The translations under genes and the position numbers were made by a program. 52,803 nucleotides of DNA from Chloroflexota bacterium (lineage in GTDB: Bacteria > Chloroflexota > Anaerolineae > Aggregatilineales > Phototrophicaceae). The stretch is taken from contig WTGC01000102.1 in assembly GCA_011523705.1 (NCBI GenBank), forward strand, positions 1 to 52,803, read 5' to 3'. The notes beneath the pieces were generated by a model. That model saw only the letters and a program-made list of their open reading frames with translations. It searched no databases and was not told the DNA's origin. Positions 8,182 through 17,076 of this stretch are shown one piece after another; position 1 is the first letter of the stretch, and each line of letters opens with the position of its first letter.

Positions 8182-9561
8182 ATGCCCAGAGCCGGCGGCG
8201 ACTGCGTGTCCCCAAGCTTTCGGTTGACCGACTTTGAGCGCTTACTCGGCGGTCCGGGCGCCAAGTTGATAGAGCTTATTTCATATATGGCGCAGAAGAA
8301 GAATCTGGCGCTATATGTCGCGGGCGGGTTTGTGCGCGACCTGCTGCTGAATCAGCGTACCCTCGACCTCGACTTTGTCCTTGAGGGCGATGCCATCAAC
8401 TTTGCCCGATCGCTGGCAAAATCATTCGGCGGTTACGCGCATAGTCATAAGCAGTTTGGAACCGCAAAATGGATCTTGGATGATAGCGTCGCCTACAGTC
8501 TTTCTCTTATCCTAGACGCGCTGCCGGCCAGTGTAGACTTTGTCACCGCGCGCAGCGAAACCTATGCGTTTCCTACTGCTTTGCCCACTGTGTCGCCAGC
8601 CGACATTGAATGCGATTTGCGGCGGCGAGACTTCAGCGTCAACGCGCTCGCGATTCAACTCAGCCCGCTTGAGGAGCCCTGGCCATTGGTCGATGCCTGC
8701 GATGGCATCGACGATCTCAAGCGCGGTTTGATTCGCGCGTTGCATGAGCAGAGTTTCGTCGATGATCCGACCCGAATTCTGCGGGCGCTGCGTTATGCCG
8801 AGCGGCTTGGTTTCACTTTGGAATCGGACTCTGCCGAGTGGATGCTAGCGGCGCTTCCCTATCTCGGGCGCGTGACGGGCCAGCGGCTGAGAAACGAAAT
8901 CGACTTGATCTTGCGCGAGCCGCGAGCCGGCGCGATCCTCCTGCGATTGCAAGAGCTGGGCGCGCTGATGAACATCCATTCGGCATTCCGCATCAGGCCG
9001 CAGCTGCCGGAATTGTTCAAGCGCCGCAGGACGCTCTTGCCACCTTGGTCGTCCGCGGTAGGCGACATGAGGCCGGTGCCGCCTTGGTCGTCCACGGTAG
9101 GCGACATGCAGACGCCCTGCTGGATTGCGCTCATGACTGGCATCAATAGCGTGGAAGTTCAAAGCCTGTGTGAGCGCCTGGCGCTTACGAACAAGCTGAC
9201 CGAGGCGATTACAGCCAGCGCAAGGCTTGCGGAGCGCATCAGCCTGCTTGATGATCCCGCCATTCGTCCAAGCCAAGTTGCCCGGATTCTGGATGAGTAC
9301 CCCGACATCGCTTTGCAGGCGAACTGGCTGCTCGCGGCTGATAGCCCGACTGTACAGGAATTGATTGCCGCTTACGCATCGGATTGGCGCCAGCGCCGCC
9401 AGACGATATCGGGCGATGACCTCAAGGCGATGGGACTGGCTCCGGGACCGCGCTATCGACAGCTCCTCGATCGGCTGCGCTACGCCTGGATTGATGGCGA
9501 GGTCGGTTCAGCCCAAGAAGAGGCGGCGCTGCTGCGGCAGCTGCTGGATTCGGAAGATTGA
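8182..9561 (+). CDS. CCA tRNA nucleotidyltransferase / poly(A) polymerase family protein
   Basis: A 459-residue protein of the class II nucleotidyltransferase superfamily. The head domain shows VAGGFVRD, the metal-binding pair Asp62/Asp64 in LDLDF, and RRRDFSVNALA. The nucleotide-template region reads DDPTRILRALRYAERLGF. Such enzymes add or repair the 3' CCA of tRNA, or poly(A) tails. Which activity applies cannot be read here, because A-adding and CC-adding relatives share these motifs. Residues 287-312 are two 13-residue tandem copies starting PPWSS and containing VGDM, an insertion I do not associate with the family. An AGGA-type ribosome binding site precedes the ATG. Confidence 0.9.
   Translation: MPRAGGDCVSPSFRLTDFERLLGGPGAKLIELISYMAQKKNLALYVAGGFVRDLLLNQRTLDLDFVLEGDAINFARSLAKSFGGYAHSHKQFGTAKWILDDSVAYSLSLILDALPASVDFVTARSETYAFPTALPTVSPADIECDLRRRDFSVNALAIQLSPLEEPWPLVDACDGIDDLKRGLIRALHEQSFVDDPTRILRALRYAERLGFTLESDSAEWMLAALPYLGRVTGQRLRNEIDLILREPRAGAILLRLQELGALMNIHSAFRIRPQLPELFKRRRTLLPPWSSAVGDMRPVPPWSSTVGDMQTPCWIALMTGINSVEVQSLCERLALTNKLTEAITASARLAERISLLDDPAIRPSQVARILDEYPDIALQANWLLAADSPTVQELIAAYASDWRQRRQTISGDDLKAMGLAPGPRYRQLLDRLRYAWIDGEVGSAQEEAALLRQLLDSED
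9039..9108 (+). repeat. 39-nt in-frame direct tandem repeat inside the nucleotidyltransferase gene
   Basis: Two 31-nt blocks, 9039-9069 and 9078-9108, are identical except at two positions. They are spaced with a period of exactly 39 nt (13 codons), so the reading frame is kept. Each block encodes PPWSS(A/T)VGDM. Confidence 0.95.
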
Positions 9562-9580
9562 AACAGCGCTGCAAACCGTC

Positions 9581-9589
9581 TGCTAGAAT
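9581..9589 (+). promoter_or_regulatory. Putative extended -10 promoter for the ccdA-tlpA block
   Basis: TGCTAGAAT lies shortly after the nucleotidyltransferase stop codon. TTGAAA at 9559-9564 could act as -35, but the 19-base spacer is long. This would give the downstream gene a leader of about 175 bases. Confidence 0.4.
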
Positions 9590-9613
9590 GGGATGCGAAC
9601 AAAACAGGCAAGC

Positions 9614-9659
9614 GCGGATTAGCGAGTCCTTCGCGGGCGCGCCTGCAGCTATCCGCTAA
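9614..9659 (+). promoter_or_regulatory. Structured leader with two mutually exclusive stems
   Basis: GCGGAT (9614-9619) can pair with ATCCGC (9651-9656). TTAGCG (9619-9624) can pair with CGCTAA (9654-9659). The pairing regions overlap, so only one stem can form at a time. A smaller GCGA/TCGC hairpin can sit inside. The element lies in the 5' leader of the CcdA-TlpA fusion gene. Confidence 0.35.
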
Positions 9660-9771
9660 GGAATCATTCAGCCGGGTGCAAGGCTCTCGTAATCAGTTGG
9701 CGTTAAGCTCTGTGATAGTGCAGTGCAGGTTTGACGCCACAAAGGCGAATGGAATTACCGGAGGTATCTAC

Positions 9772-11733
9772 ATGGAAAATGTCACAATTGGTCTCGCGCT
9801 CGTTGCGGGCATACTGTCCTTCATTTCGCCTTGTGTCTTGCCGCTGGTGCCGGCCTATATCGGATACATGGGCGGGCGCTTGACGCACAGCGTCAGTCGT
9901 CAGGCGGCTTCTGGCGCGGTCGCCACGGTCAGCCTCGCCTTGCGCCTGCAGATGCTGCTGCATGGCATCGCATTCGTCCTCGGCTTTACGATCGTATTTG
10001 TTCTGATCGGCTTGTTCACCACTGCCTTATCCAGCTTGGCGGGCCAGCACGTCAGCGCCTTCACCGAGATTCTCGGCCGCGTCGGCGGTTTGGTGATCAT
10101 CTTCTTCGGCTTTCAGTTCATGGGGGTGTTGCCTCGTTTCTTCGCCTGGCTGCGCAAAAAAGGGCAAGCGGGCATATTGGACAACGTCCTCTTCAGCATT
10201 GTGTTCATCATTCTCGCGAGCGCGCTGATCTATTGGGCTTTTCTTGAGCAAGCCACAGTCGCTCTGCCATTGATCGCGATCCTCGCAGCCGCGCTATTCG
10301 CCAAGGGCGCCTTTACCGAGCCGGCAAGCTTTTGGCATGGCGCCATGGATCGACTCGAATCACTGCTCTATGCGGATACGCGTGCTGATATTGGGGGAAG
10401 CGGACGCGAGGGTCTGCTTGGCTCTACCTTCATGGGCATGGTGTTCTCCGCCGGCTGGACGCCCTGCATCGGTCCGCTGCTCGGGACAATCCTGACGGTG
10501 GCGGCGGCGAGCGGCGCCACCAGCGGCGACATCGCGCAGGGCATGCTGCTGCTCACCGCTTACTCGATCGGGCTGGGCATTCCATTTGTCATCACCGCGC
10601 TGCTGATGAATAGCGCGCAAGGCATTCTGCGCCGTCTGCAGCGTCACATGCACAAGATTGAGTTGCTCAGCGGGTCGCTGCTGATCGCTATCGGAGTGCT
10701 GGTCGCCAGTGGTCAGCTGCAGAGCTTGAGCCAGACGTTTTCTCGCGGCGAGTTCGCCGATTTCACCTTCCGCGTCGAAGAATGCGGCGTCGGCTTCTTC
10801 AACGGTGAATTGGAATTGAGTCACGTCGGCGCTTGCCTCGGCGGCTCGCTGGCGCCGGTCGCCATCAACCAGAGCGCCAGCGGTCTCTTCGCGCCCGACA
10901 GGCCGCAGCAGGAATATCTTTTCCATGGCGAAGCCGGGCGGCAGATCGATTTCGAAGTGCGCAGCGTCAGTGAAGATGTGCCCGATTTCGAACTGACTCT
11001 GTTTGGACCGGGCGAAGAGGAACTGGCGCGCGCCAGCAAAGCCGACAGCCTGGAGTCTGAGGGACGCTACTATCCCCTGGCTGGCTTCCAGCTCCCAAGC
11101 GGCGGCAAATATCGCGTCGCGCTGCGCAACACATCGGCGGCCGATACAGCCCGATTCCGCGTCAAGGCGCGCGATGCCGAAGCGTTCGCAGCGTCCGAGC
11201 CGGTGGCGCCCGCTGCTCCCGACGAAACCGCGAGCGAGCCGGCGCAAGCTGAAGATGTGATGAACAGTTTCGCCGATATTGCTGCTGATCTCGCGCCGGC
11301 GGTCGGGCTGGCGGAGGGCAATCGCGCGCCTGCCTTTACCATCGAAACGCTCGATGATGAAGTCGTTGCCTTGTCCGATCTGCGGGACCGCGTGGTGCTG
11401 CTGAATTTCTGGGGAACCTGGTGTGGGCCGTGCCGGCGCGAAATGCCCGAATTCCAAAAAGCCTACGAAGAATGGCATGCGCAGGGCTTCGAGATTCTCG
11501 CCATTGCTTACAACGATACGGAAGAAGCGATGGCGGCTTTCCGCGATGAATTTGCCTTGAGCTTTCCGCTGGCGCTCGATGACAGCGGCGCGATCAATGA
11601 CGCCTACGGCATTCAGACGCGGCCCAGCTCTTACTTGCTCGACCGCGATGGCGTGATTCTGGCGCGGCACTTCGGCCTCATGACCGAGGCGCAGCTGAAC
11701 GAAATGCTGAACGAGGCTTTTGCCCAAACATGA
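9772..11733 (+). CDS. CcdA-type thiol transporter fused to a beta-rich domain and a TlpA thioredoxin domain
   Basis: The 653-residue protein has three parts. Residues 1-330 are a CcdA/DsbD-like membrane domain with the redox pair Cys21 (FISPCVLPLVPAY) and Cys232 (GWTPCIGP). Residues ~340-470 are a soluble segment resembling bacterial pre-peptidase C-terminal domains (FEVRSVSEDVPDFELTLFGP), followed by an Ala/Pro/Glu linker. Residues ~515-653 are a TlpA-like thioredoxin domain with WCGPC, Cys551/Cys554. The protein should carry reducing equivalents across the membrane and pass them to its own outside thioredoxin domain, for cytochrome c maturation or disulfide reduction. GGAGG lies 7 bases before the ATG at 9772; the longer frame from 9676 lacks such a site. 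Confidence 0.88.
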   Translation: MENVTIGLALVAGILSFISPCVLPLVPAYIGYMGGRLTHSVSRQAASGAVATVSLALRLQMLLHGIAFVLGFTIVFVLIGLFTTALSSLAGQHVSAFTEILGRVGGLVIIFFGFQFMGVLPRFFAWLRKKGQAGILDNVLFSIVFIILASALIYWAFLEQATVALPLIAILAAALFAKGAFTEPASFWHGAMDRLESLLYADTRADIGGSGREGLLGSTFMGMVFSAGWTPCIGPLLGTILTVAAASGATSGDIAQGMLLLTAYSIGLGIPFVITALLMNSAQGILRRLQRHMHKIELLSGSLLIAIGVLVASGQLQSLSQTFSRGEFADFTFRVEECGVGFFNGELELSHVGACLGGSLAPVAINQSASGLFAPDRPQQEYLFHGEAGRQIDFEVRSVSEDVPDFELTLFGPGEEELARASKADSLESEGRYYPLAGFQLPSGGKYRVALRNTSAADTARFRVKARDAEAFAASEPVAPAAPDETASEPAQAEDVMNSFADIAADLAPAVGLAEGNRAPAFTIETLDDEVVALSDLRDRVVLLNFWGTWCGPCRREMPEFQKAYEEWHAQGFEILAIAYNDTEEAMAAFRDEFALSFPLALDDSGAINDAYGIQTRPSSYLLDRDGVILARHFGLMTEAQLNEMLNEAFAQT

Positions 11734-11752
11734 GCTTCGCCGCCTGAAGGAC

Positions 11753-12316
11753 ATGTCGACGCTGAATCGACTCTTGCACTTGCTCGCCGCGTTCCTGTCA
11801 TTGGGCGCGGCACTTGCTATCTTGACCGCCGCCGGCTTGCCCAAGCGAGGCGACTACAGCGGGTTTCGCGACCACTTTGGGCTCTTCCGGGCGCCGGAAC
11901 TCGATTCGCAGGCGCCGGCATTCACGCTGTCGACAGCGTCGGGCCCGGCGCTCACGCTTGAGCAGGCTCGTGGAGCGATCACCATAATCAACTTCTGGGC
12001 GACCTGGTGTCAGCCCTGTCGGCGCGAAATGCGCGATCTGCAAATGCTCTACGACAGCTATCCGGGACGGCTGCGGATTCTGGCGGTGAACCTGGGCGAG
12101 AGCCTGCAAGTCGTGCGAGACTGGGTGAGTCAACTCGGTTTGACCTATGATATTTTGCTCGACGGGCAGGGCGCCGTGGCCGCGCGCTACCAGGTTCGCG
12201 GTTTGCCGACAACTCTCGTGCTCGATTCAAATCTCGTCATTCACCGCATATATTATGGAGCGGTGAGCCAGGAACATCTGAAAGGGGATTTTAATTATCT
12301 GGGCGCAAAGGCGTAA
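11753..12316 (+). CDS. TlpA-like membrane-anchored thioredoxin-family protein
   Basis: 187 residues. An N-terminal hydrophobic anchor (about residues 8-28) is followed by an AhpC/TSA-Redoxin type thioredoxin fold with ATWCQPC, Cys86/Cys89, and the cis-Pro loop RGLPTTLVLD. It is probably an extracytoplasmic thiol-disulfide oxidoreductase that receives electrons from the CcdA fusion protein encoded 19 bases upstream. The ATG at 11753 follows AAGGA very closely; a TTG at 11720 overlapping the upstream gene is an alternative. The stop codon TAA is immediately followed by the ATG of the next gene. Confidence 0.87.
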   Translation: MSTLNRLLHLLAAFLSLGAALAILTAAGLPKRGDYSGFRDHFGLFRAPELDSQAPAFTLSTASGPALTLEQARGAITIINFWATWCQPCRREMRDLQMLYDSYPGRLRILAVNLGESLQVVRDWVSQLGLTYDILLDGQGAVAARYQVRGLPTTLVLDSNLVIHRIYYGAVSQEHLKGDFNYLGAKA

Positions 12317-13111
12317 ATGCTCTTGAAAGCGCGAGCGGCTTTCACGGGGGTGAAATGGAGGGCGAGTCAGGCGCTGCTTCGATTGGCGCGCCACTGGATC
12401 CGAATTGCCTTGACCGCGCTGGCGATTTATATCAGCTTGCCCTGGCTGGCGCCGACGTTGGCAAAGCTCGGCCTGAATAACCCGGCGAACTTCATTTACA
12501 CACTTTATAGTCCTTTCTGTCACCAGTTCGCCTTTCGTTCTCCCTTCCTGTTTGGCGAGCAAGCCTTTTACCCGCGCGGCGCCGCCGATAGCGATTACAC
12601 ACCGTTCGAATTGGCGGCCAGCGAATCGGAAGCCTTTCTGGAGCAATATCGGTATTGGTCAAGCATATACGGCGGCCGGGCGCCCGTCCCTCCCGCCACG
12701 ATAGACGGGCTGGCGGAATTCAGCGTCGTCCAGCAATTCGCCGCGCGGCACTTCATCGGCGACGAGACATTCGGCTACAAGACGAGCCTCTGCGCGCGCG
12801 ACCTCGCCATATATACGATGATCTTCGTCGGCGGCTTGATTTATCGGCGGTTTCGCTGGCGTATCCGGCCCCTGCCCTTCTGGCTTTACCTCGTGGTCGG
12901 GCTGGGTCCGGTGGGGCTGGACGGATTCAGCCAGCTATTGAGCTATCCGCCTTTCGAATTCTGGCCAGTGCGCGAGACCGAGCCGCTATTCCGCATTGTC
13001 ACCGGTGGTCTGTTCGGGTTGATGAGCGCCTGGCTGGGCTTTCCCCATTTCGAACGATCCATGCAAGATTTGATCGAGGCGCTTGACCCAGGTTATTCAG
13101 GCGCGGTCTAG
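12317..13111 (+). CDS. DUF2085 family membrane protein
   Basis: 264 residues with several hydrophobic helices. The family signature is visible: LYSPFCHQFAFRSPFLFGEQ near the N-terminal third, and YKTSLCARDLAIYTMI in the middle. Conserved Cys/His residues (CHQ, CARD) suggest metal or redox chemistry, but the family has no established function. The ATG directly abuts the TlpA stop, so the gene is probably translated from the redox operon, which is a hint of a linked role. It converges on the PspA-like gene. Confidence 0.8.
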   Translation: MLLKARAAFTGVKWRASQALLRLARHWIRIALTALAIYISLPWLAPTLAKLGLNNPANFIYTLYSPFCHQFAFRSPFLFGEQAFYPRGAADSDYTPFELAASESEAFLEQYRYWSSIYGGRAPVPPATIDGLAEFSVVQQFAARHFIGDETFGYKTSLCARDLAIYTMIFVGGLIYRRFRWRIRPLPFWLYLVVGLGPVGLDGFSQLLSYPPFEFWPVRETEPLFRIVTGGLFGLMSAWLGFPHFERSMQDLIEALDPGYSGAV

Positions 13112-13130
13112 CCGCTTGAGGTAGCGCGGA

Positions 13131-13883
13131 TCAATCGTCTTCGGCTGGTTTGCTCAAACGCGACAAACGAGACTTCATATCGGGCTCGTCTTTTTTGCGT
13201 GGCTTCGGCGTCCGCGGATCCGGTTCTTCATCCACAATTTCGAAACGCTGAAGGCCGCTCGGTCGTGCCGGTCTCGGCGGCGCTGCGGAACCGTCCAGCA
13301 TGTTTTCCAGATTCGCTCGCGTTTCATCAAACTTAGTGGACACCGTGTCCAAAATCGTTCGCTTGACCTTGCCGCCGCTTCTGCCGGAATTAGAATCGCC
13401 GTCAATGGGGATACGCGTTCGGCCGGCTGAAGACGATGCCTGCGCCCGCTGACCGCGCCGTTCGCGTTCCTGCCGTTCCAGCGCCGTGTCCAGCGTCGCC
13501 AATTCCTGCATAAGATGCCGCGTCAGCAAACGGTGGTCCTGAAGTTCCGATTCGGCAATGGCCAGATGCTGCTGTTTCATGTTGAGCTGGTTTTGCAGCC
13601 GCTGCGCTGAAACCTCGTCGCCGCTGCGCAGCATATCATCCACTAGCTTGTCCAGCTCGACTACCGCGCGCATGCGTTCGTCGATCCGCGCCTGCAATTC
13701 GTCCTCATATTCGATCGCTTCTTCCAGTCGCTGGCGCAAGCTGTGCGCCGACCGCTGTGGATTCTTCTCCGCTTCATCCGCGTTCAGCTTGATGCGTGCC
13801 AATGGCGACCGCGGGTTCTTGCCCAGGAAGTCATTGAGCTGCGCGTTTATCAGCGTGGAAATCTTGTCGAATATGTCAGACAT
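13131..13883 (-). CDS. PspA/IM30 (Vipp1)-like coiled-coil protein
   Basis: 250 residues. The N-terminus MSDIFDKISTLINAQLNDFL resembles the amphipathic helix 1 of PspA/Vipp1. It is followed by a long heptad-rich segment (about residues 35-145). The C-terminal ~110 residues are polar and probably disordered, ending DMKSRLSRLSKPAEDD. Family members assemble on stressed membranes as ESCRT-III-like scaffolds. The assignment rests on helix 1 plus coiled-coil architecture, not on strong motifs, so a generic coiled-coil protein is possible. GAAGG lies 7-8 bases before the ATG. Confidence 0.7.
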   Translation of the reverse strand: MSDIFDKISTLINAQLNDFLGKNPRSPLARIKLNADEAEKNPQRSAHSLRQRLEEAIEYEDELQARIDERMRAVVELDKLVDDMLRSGDEVSAQRLQNQLNMKQQHLAIAESELQDHRLLTRHLMQELATLDTALERQERERRGQRAQASSSAGRTRIPIDGDSNSGRSGGKVKRTILDTVSTKFDETRANLENMLDGSAAPPRPARPSGLQRFEIVDEEPDPRTPKPRKKDEPDMKSRLSRLSKPAEDD

Positions 13884-13966
13884 GATGTTGACCTTCGGCT
13901 CGTCAGTCCCTGCCCGGCTCCATTATAGTTCAGAATGCCCCCGCGTCATAAGACCGCGCCTCGCGC

Positions 13967-15478
13967 TCAACATTGGCCATTCCAGGCCAGCCGATAGACC
14001 GCCATCTTTTCGCCGCCAGCGCGAATTGCTGCCTCGCCGTCGCTGACGTAGGTAAGACAGAGAATTTCCCGCCGCCTCTGATAATGCGGAATCTGATTCG
14101 GGAAAGCCATCAGGTATTCCACATCGTGGTCTTGCAATAGGTCCCAAATCGCTTCGGCATCGGAAATCACCGCTAAGACTTCGCGATCGCTCAATCCGGA
14201 TATATCCATTGGCATGCGACGGGCGAAATATGCGAGCGCGCCGATGTCGTGCGCCGCTACTCTCTCAGAACGCGTGATCTGCTCCGCGACCCAGCTGGCG
14301 GCCGCGACCTGCTCTTCATGCACGATTGCGACATCGCGCCGGAATATCGACGGCGCAATGAACAGAACGAAGATCGCCGAACTCGTCAGGCAAGCCAGCA
14401 GCCAGGCTTTCGCAATCACGCGCCAGAACCGCCTGCCTCTCCAGTTATTAAGCGCGCTGGCGATACCGATGCCGCCGGTCAGGACCAGCGATGGCAGCGC
14501 CGGAATCAGATAGCGGCCGTGTTGATAGCCGGCCGGCAGAAATGCGGCGTACATCAATACAAGCGCGGCAATCCAAAGCACTGGCAAGGCGAGCAGCGCC
14601 GCCTCGCGCCAAGGCCGCTCCCGGACATCGCGCTTCAAGTATAGAAGCGCGCCTGGCAGGAGCAAGACTTGACCGCCGGCCAATACCGGCAGCACGATAC
14701 TCGCAATCCTCATCGACAGATGCAAGTCCGTCAGCGGACTGAATTGCGCGAGCTTGGCAGTGGCAGTCTGCGGCAAAAGCGAACCCGTCTGTTGGAAATC
14801 AAAAGCGAGGCTTGGTGCGATGACGAGTGCGCAAGCCAGCAGCGCAAGCCCGCTATTCATCAGCGCACGAGAGAGCGGCGTGCGTCCTCGGCCAAAAAGC
14901 ATCGTCAGCCAGGCGAGCCCAGCCAATATGGCGCCTTCCGGGCGCGCCAAAATGGTTAAACCTGCGAGAATGCCGAAGGCCTTGGCGCCGAGCCAATCGG
15001 AGGTCGCCGATACACCGATCGGCACGCGCCAGGCGAAGTAGATCAAGCCGGTCGTCAGCAGGCAGAAAAGCGCAGTCTCCATGCCCGAAGCGGCCGCCCA
15101 GACCAGTTGCCAGGTCGCGATGGACAGCAGACCTTCAATCCAGCTGCTAGCGGCAAAATCAGGACAAGCGCGACGAGCGAGCCGCGAAATCAGAATTGCC
15201 TGCAAACCATGAGCGGACGCGCCCAGCAGATGCGTCCAAAGAAAATGGTTTACCCCGAGCTTGTAGCCGATCGCCAGCAGCAAGGTGTATAAGGGCGAAG
15301 TGACAGCGGGCGCCACGTGGCTTGGCACAAGCGCCCATTCTCCGGTCGCGGCCAGTGTGCGCGCCGCGCTCTGATAGATCCAGCTGTCATCCAGCGGCAA
15401 GCCAGCGCCGGCAACGGACGTGAATAGTCCGACAAGCGCCAGGGCGCAGGCAAGAAGAGCAATCTCGAACCGGCTCAT
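13967..15478 (-). CDS. GT-C type (family 39/PMT-like) membrane glycosyltransferase
   Basis: 503 residues with about ten or more hydrophobic helices. The first extracytoplasmic loop contains LPLDDSWIY, an acidic pair typical of GT-C enzymes that use lipid-phosphate sugar donors. A soluble C-terminal part contains VAAHDIGALAYFARR and DISGLSDREV, a motif pattern common in uncharacterised bacterial GT-C proteins. It should glycosylate a cell-envelope lipid, glycan or protein; donor and acceptor are unknown. It is the last gene of a four-gene minus-strand operon and starts 1 base after the stop of the upstream gene. Confidence 0.78.
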   Translation of the reverse strand: MSRFEIALLACALALVGLFTSVAGAGLPLDDSWIYQSAARTLAATGEWALVPSHVAPAVTSPLYTLLLAIGYKLGVNHFLWTHLLGASAHGLQAILISRLARRACPDFAASSWIEGLLSIATWQLVWAAASGMETALFCLLTTGLIYFAWRVPIGVSATSDWLGAKAFGILAGLTILARPEGAILAGLAWLTMLFGRGRTPLSRALMNSGLALLACALVIAPSLAFDFQQTGSLLPQTATAKLAQFSPLTDLHLSMRIASIVLPVLAGGQVLLLPGALLYLKRDVRERPWREAALLALPVLWIAALVLMYAAFLPAGYQHGRYLIPALPSLVLTGGIGIASALNNWRGRRFWRVIAKAWLLACLTSSAIFVLFIAPSIFRRDVAIVHEEQVAAASWVAEQITRSERVAAHDIGALAYFARRMPMDISGLSDREVLAVISDAEAIWDLLQDHDVEYLMAFPNQIPHYQRRREILCLTYVSDGEAAIRAGGEKMAVYRLAWNGQC

Positions 15479-15479
15479 G

Positions 15480-17051
15480 TCAATTGGTTACGATTTGGTA
15501 AAGGCGAAGGTCGTTGCGCGATTCAACGGCGATGGCGCGGAGGAAATCGGGCGGGCTGCCGACATCAAATTGAAAGGCGGCCGGCGCCCCGCCGATATGA
15601 CCGTCCGCGCCGACGTGCTCAAGGACAAGGTAGTCGATTCCGTATCGCTCCGCAATTTCAGGCACATGCTCTACGGACTCGCTGGGAATCGTCACGCCGC
15701 CGCGCCCAAGATGATAGTACAGCCGCGCCGGGTCGTTGATCATCACGCGGGCGCCGGACGGCAAGAGCGCGCGCAGCTCCGTATATATGCTCGGCATCTC
15801 TTGACCATCATCAACTTTCGACGAATGCGCGATCCAGAGCGAAATGAGCGCGCCGAAGCCCAAGGCGGCGATTGAGAAGACGCGCTTTGCCTGCTCCGCA
15901 TTCCATGACCGCCGGCGTAGCGCCACCCAATCCACCGCCGCGTCCAAACCCAGGACACCCAAAGCCATCCAAAAAGGAAATAGCGCGGCAACCGCGTGAA
16001 ACAAGCCGCCGTGATAACTCTGCAGAGGAAAGCCCAAGATCATCGTGACATGGACGCCGATCGCGAGAGCGGAAAATCCGCGCAGCAGCGGATGCCCGCG
16101 TCGCAGCCACCAGCCGATTAGCATGAAAGGCGCGAGCACAATCAGCCCTTCGACGGCGATGAAAGTCGCGATGCCGTGCAGGGCAGCCGTCCAGCGGACT
16201 TCCAACAAGCGCAAAATCACGTTGTCCAAGGCAAGAGCGGGGACCGCGGCCGCGGAGTAACGAAAAAGCTCATCATATTGGCTGAACCCGATGCCGTGCA
16301 GTCCGCCGGTCGGCACGACGAGACCAAGCGCCGTGACATTGCGCAAGAACCAAGGCAGCATCACGAGCAGGTAAGACACGCTGACCAACAGGAGTGGCTT
16401 TAGACAGACAGCCCGTTCGCGCCGCCGAATCAGGTCAACCAATCCCCCTGCGGGAAACGCGGCGAAGCAGACGCTGATGAAGACCAGCAAGCCCTCCGGA
16501 CGCGTCAAGTGGCCAAGCGCCGCTACGCAACCCGCCAGCACCCAATACCGCGAATGTCCCTCTCGGCGCATCAGCGCTTTGCCACTGCACAGAAGCGCCA
16601 GGGAGCCGATCACGGCGTAGGGGGCGAAGGTATCGATGGCGCCCCAGCGCGGCGCGAAGAAACCGCCAGACGCGGTCAACAAGCCGGCGATCCAGGCCTT
16701 CCGGCGATTGCCCCCAAGCATTCTCGTCGTCTCATAGGCGACCAATGCGGCGCCGGCTGCCAGCAAAATGAATGGCGCTTGAGCCGCGTCGTAATCGTCG
16801 GGCGCGCCGACGGCGGCCATGCCAAGAGCCGCCAGCATGGACGTCAGCGGCATCCAGTATCGATGCGATGGCGCTGGCAATTCCACCGGCGCGTCGAGGT
16901 AATTCCAAAGATAGTCCTCGACGAATCCATCTCCCCGCGCGAGACGAGTGGCGGCGTTAAAGTGATAGTAGGCATCGGTGTACATGGGCTGGGTTGCGGC
17001 GCCGCACGCCAGGCTGGCCACGACCAGCAGGGAGGCAGAGAAAAAGAGCAA
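15480..17051 (-). CDS. GT-C type polytopic membrane glycosyltransferase
   Basis: About 523 residues. A hydrophobic N-terminal segment is followed by a loop with MYTDAYYHFNAATRLARGDGF, the acidic first-loop pattern of GT-C enzymes, then some ten more helices and a soluble C-terminal tail. The reported start is a TTG at 17051 without a good ribosome binding site. In frame upstream there is no ATG, GTG or TTG before a stop. A strong GGGAGGGG stands 4 bases before an in-frame ATT at 17081, which would give a positively charged N-terminus (KARWRLPDS) before the first helix. The true start is therefore open. It overlaps or abuts both operon neighbours. Confidence 0.78.
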   Translation of the reverse strand: MLFFSASLLVVASLACGAATQPMYTDAYYHFNAATRLARGDGFVEDYLWNYLDAPVELPAPSHRYWMPLTSMLAALGMAAVGAPDDYDAAQAPFILLAAGAALVAYETTRMLGGNRRKAWIAGLLTASGGFFAPRWGAIDTFAPYAVIGSLALLCSGKALMRREGHSRYWVLAGCVAALGHLTRPEGLLVFISVCFAAFPAGGLVDLIRRRERAVCLKPLLLVSVSYLLVMLPWFLRNVTALGLVVPTGGLHGIGFSQYDELFRYSAAAVPALALDNVILRLLEVRWTAALHGIATFIAVEGLIVLAPFMLIGWWLRRGHPLLRGFSALAIGVHVTMILGFPLQSYHGGLFHAVAALFPFWMALGVLGLDAAVDWVALRRRSWNAEQAKRVFSIAALGFGALISLWIAHSSKVDDGQEMPSIYTELRALLPSGARVMINDPARLYYHLGRGGVTIPSESVEHVPEIAERYGIDYLVLEHVGADGHIGGAPAAFQFDVGSPPDFLRAIAVESRNDLRLYQIVTN

Positions 17052-17076
17052 TGAATCGGGCAGCCGCCATCGCGCC

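Noticed and set aside
10360..11844. 494-codon open frame opposite the CcdA-TlpA gene
   Set aside because: High-GC shadow of a strongly supported gene, with no recognisable motif.
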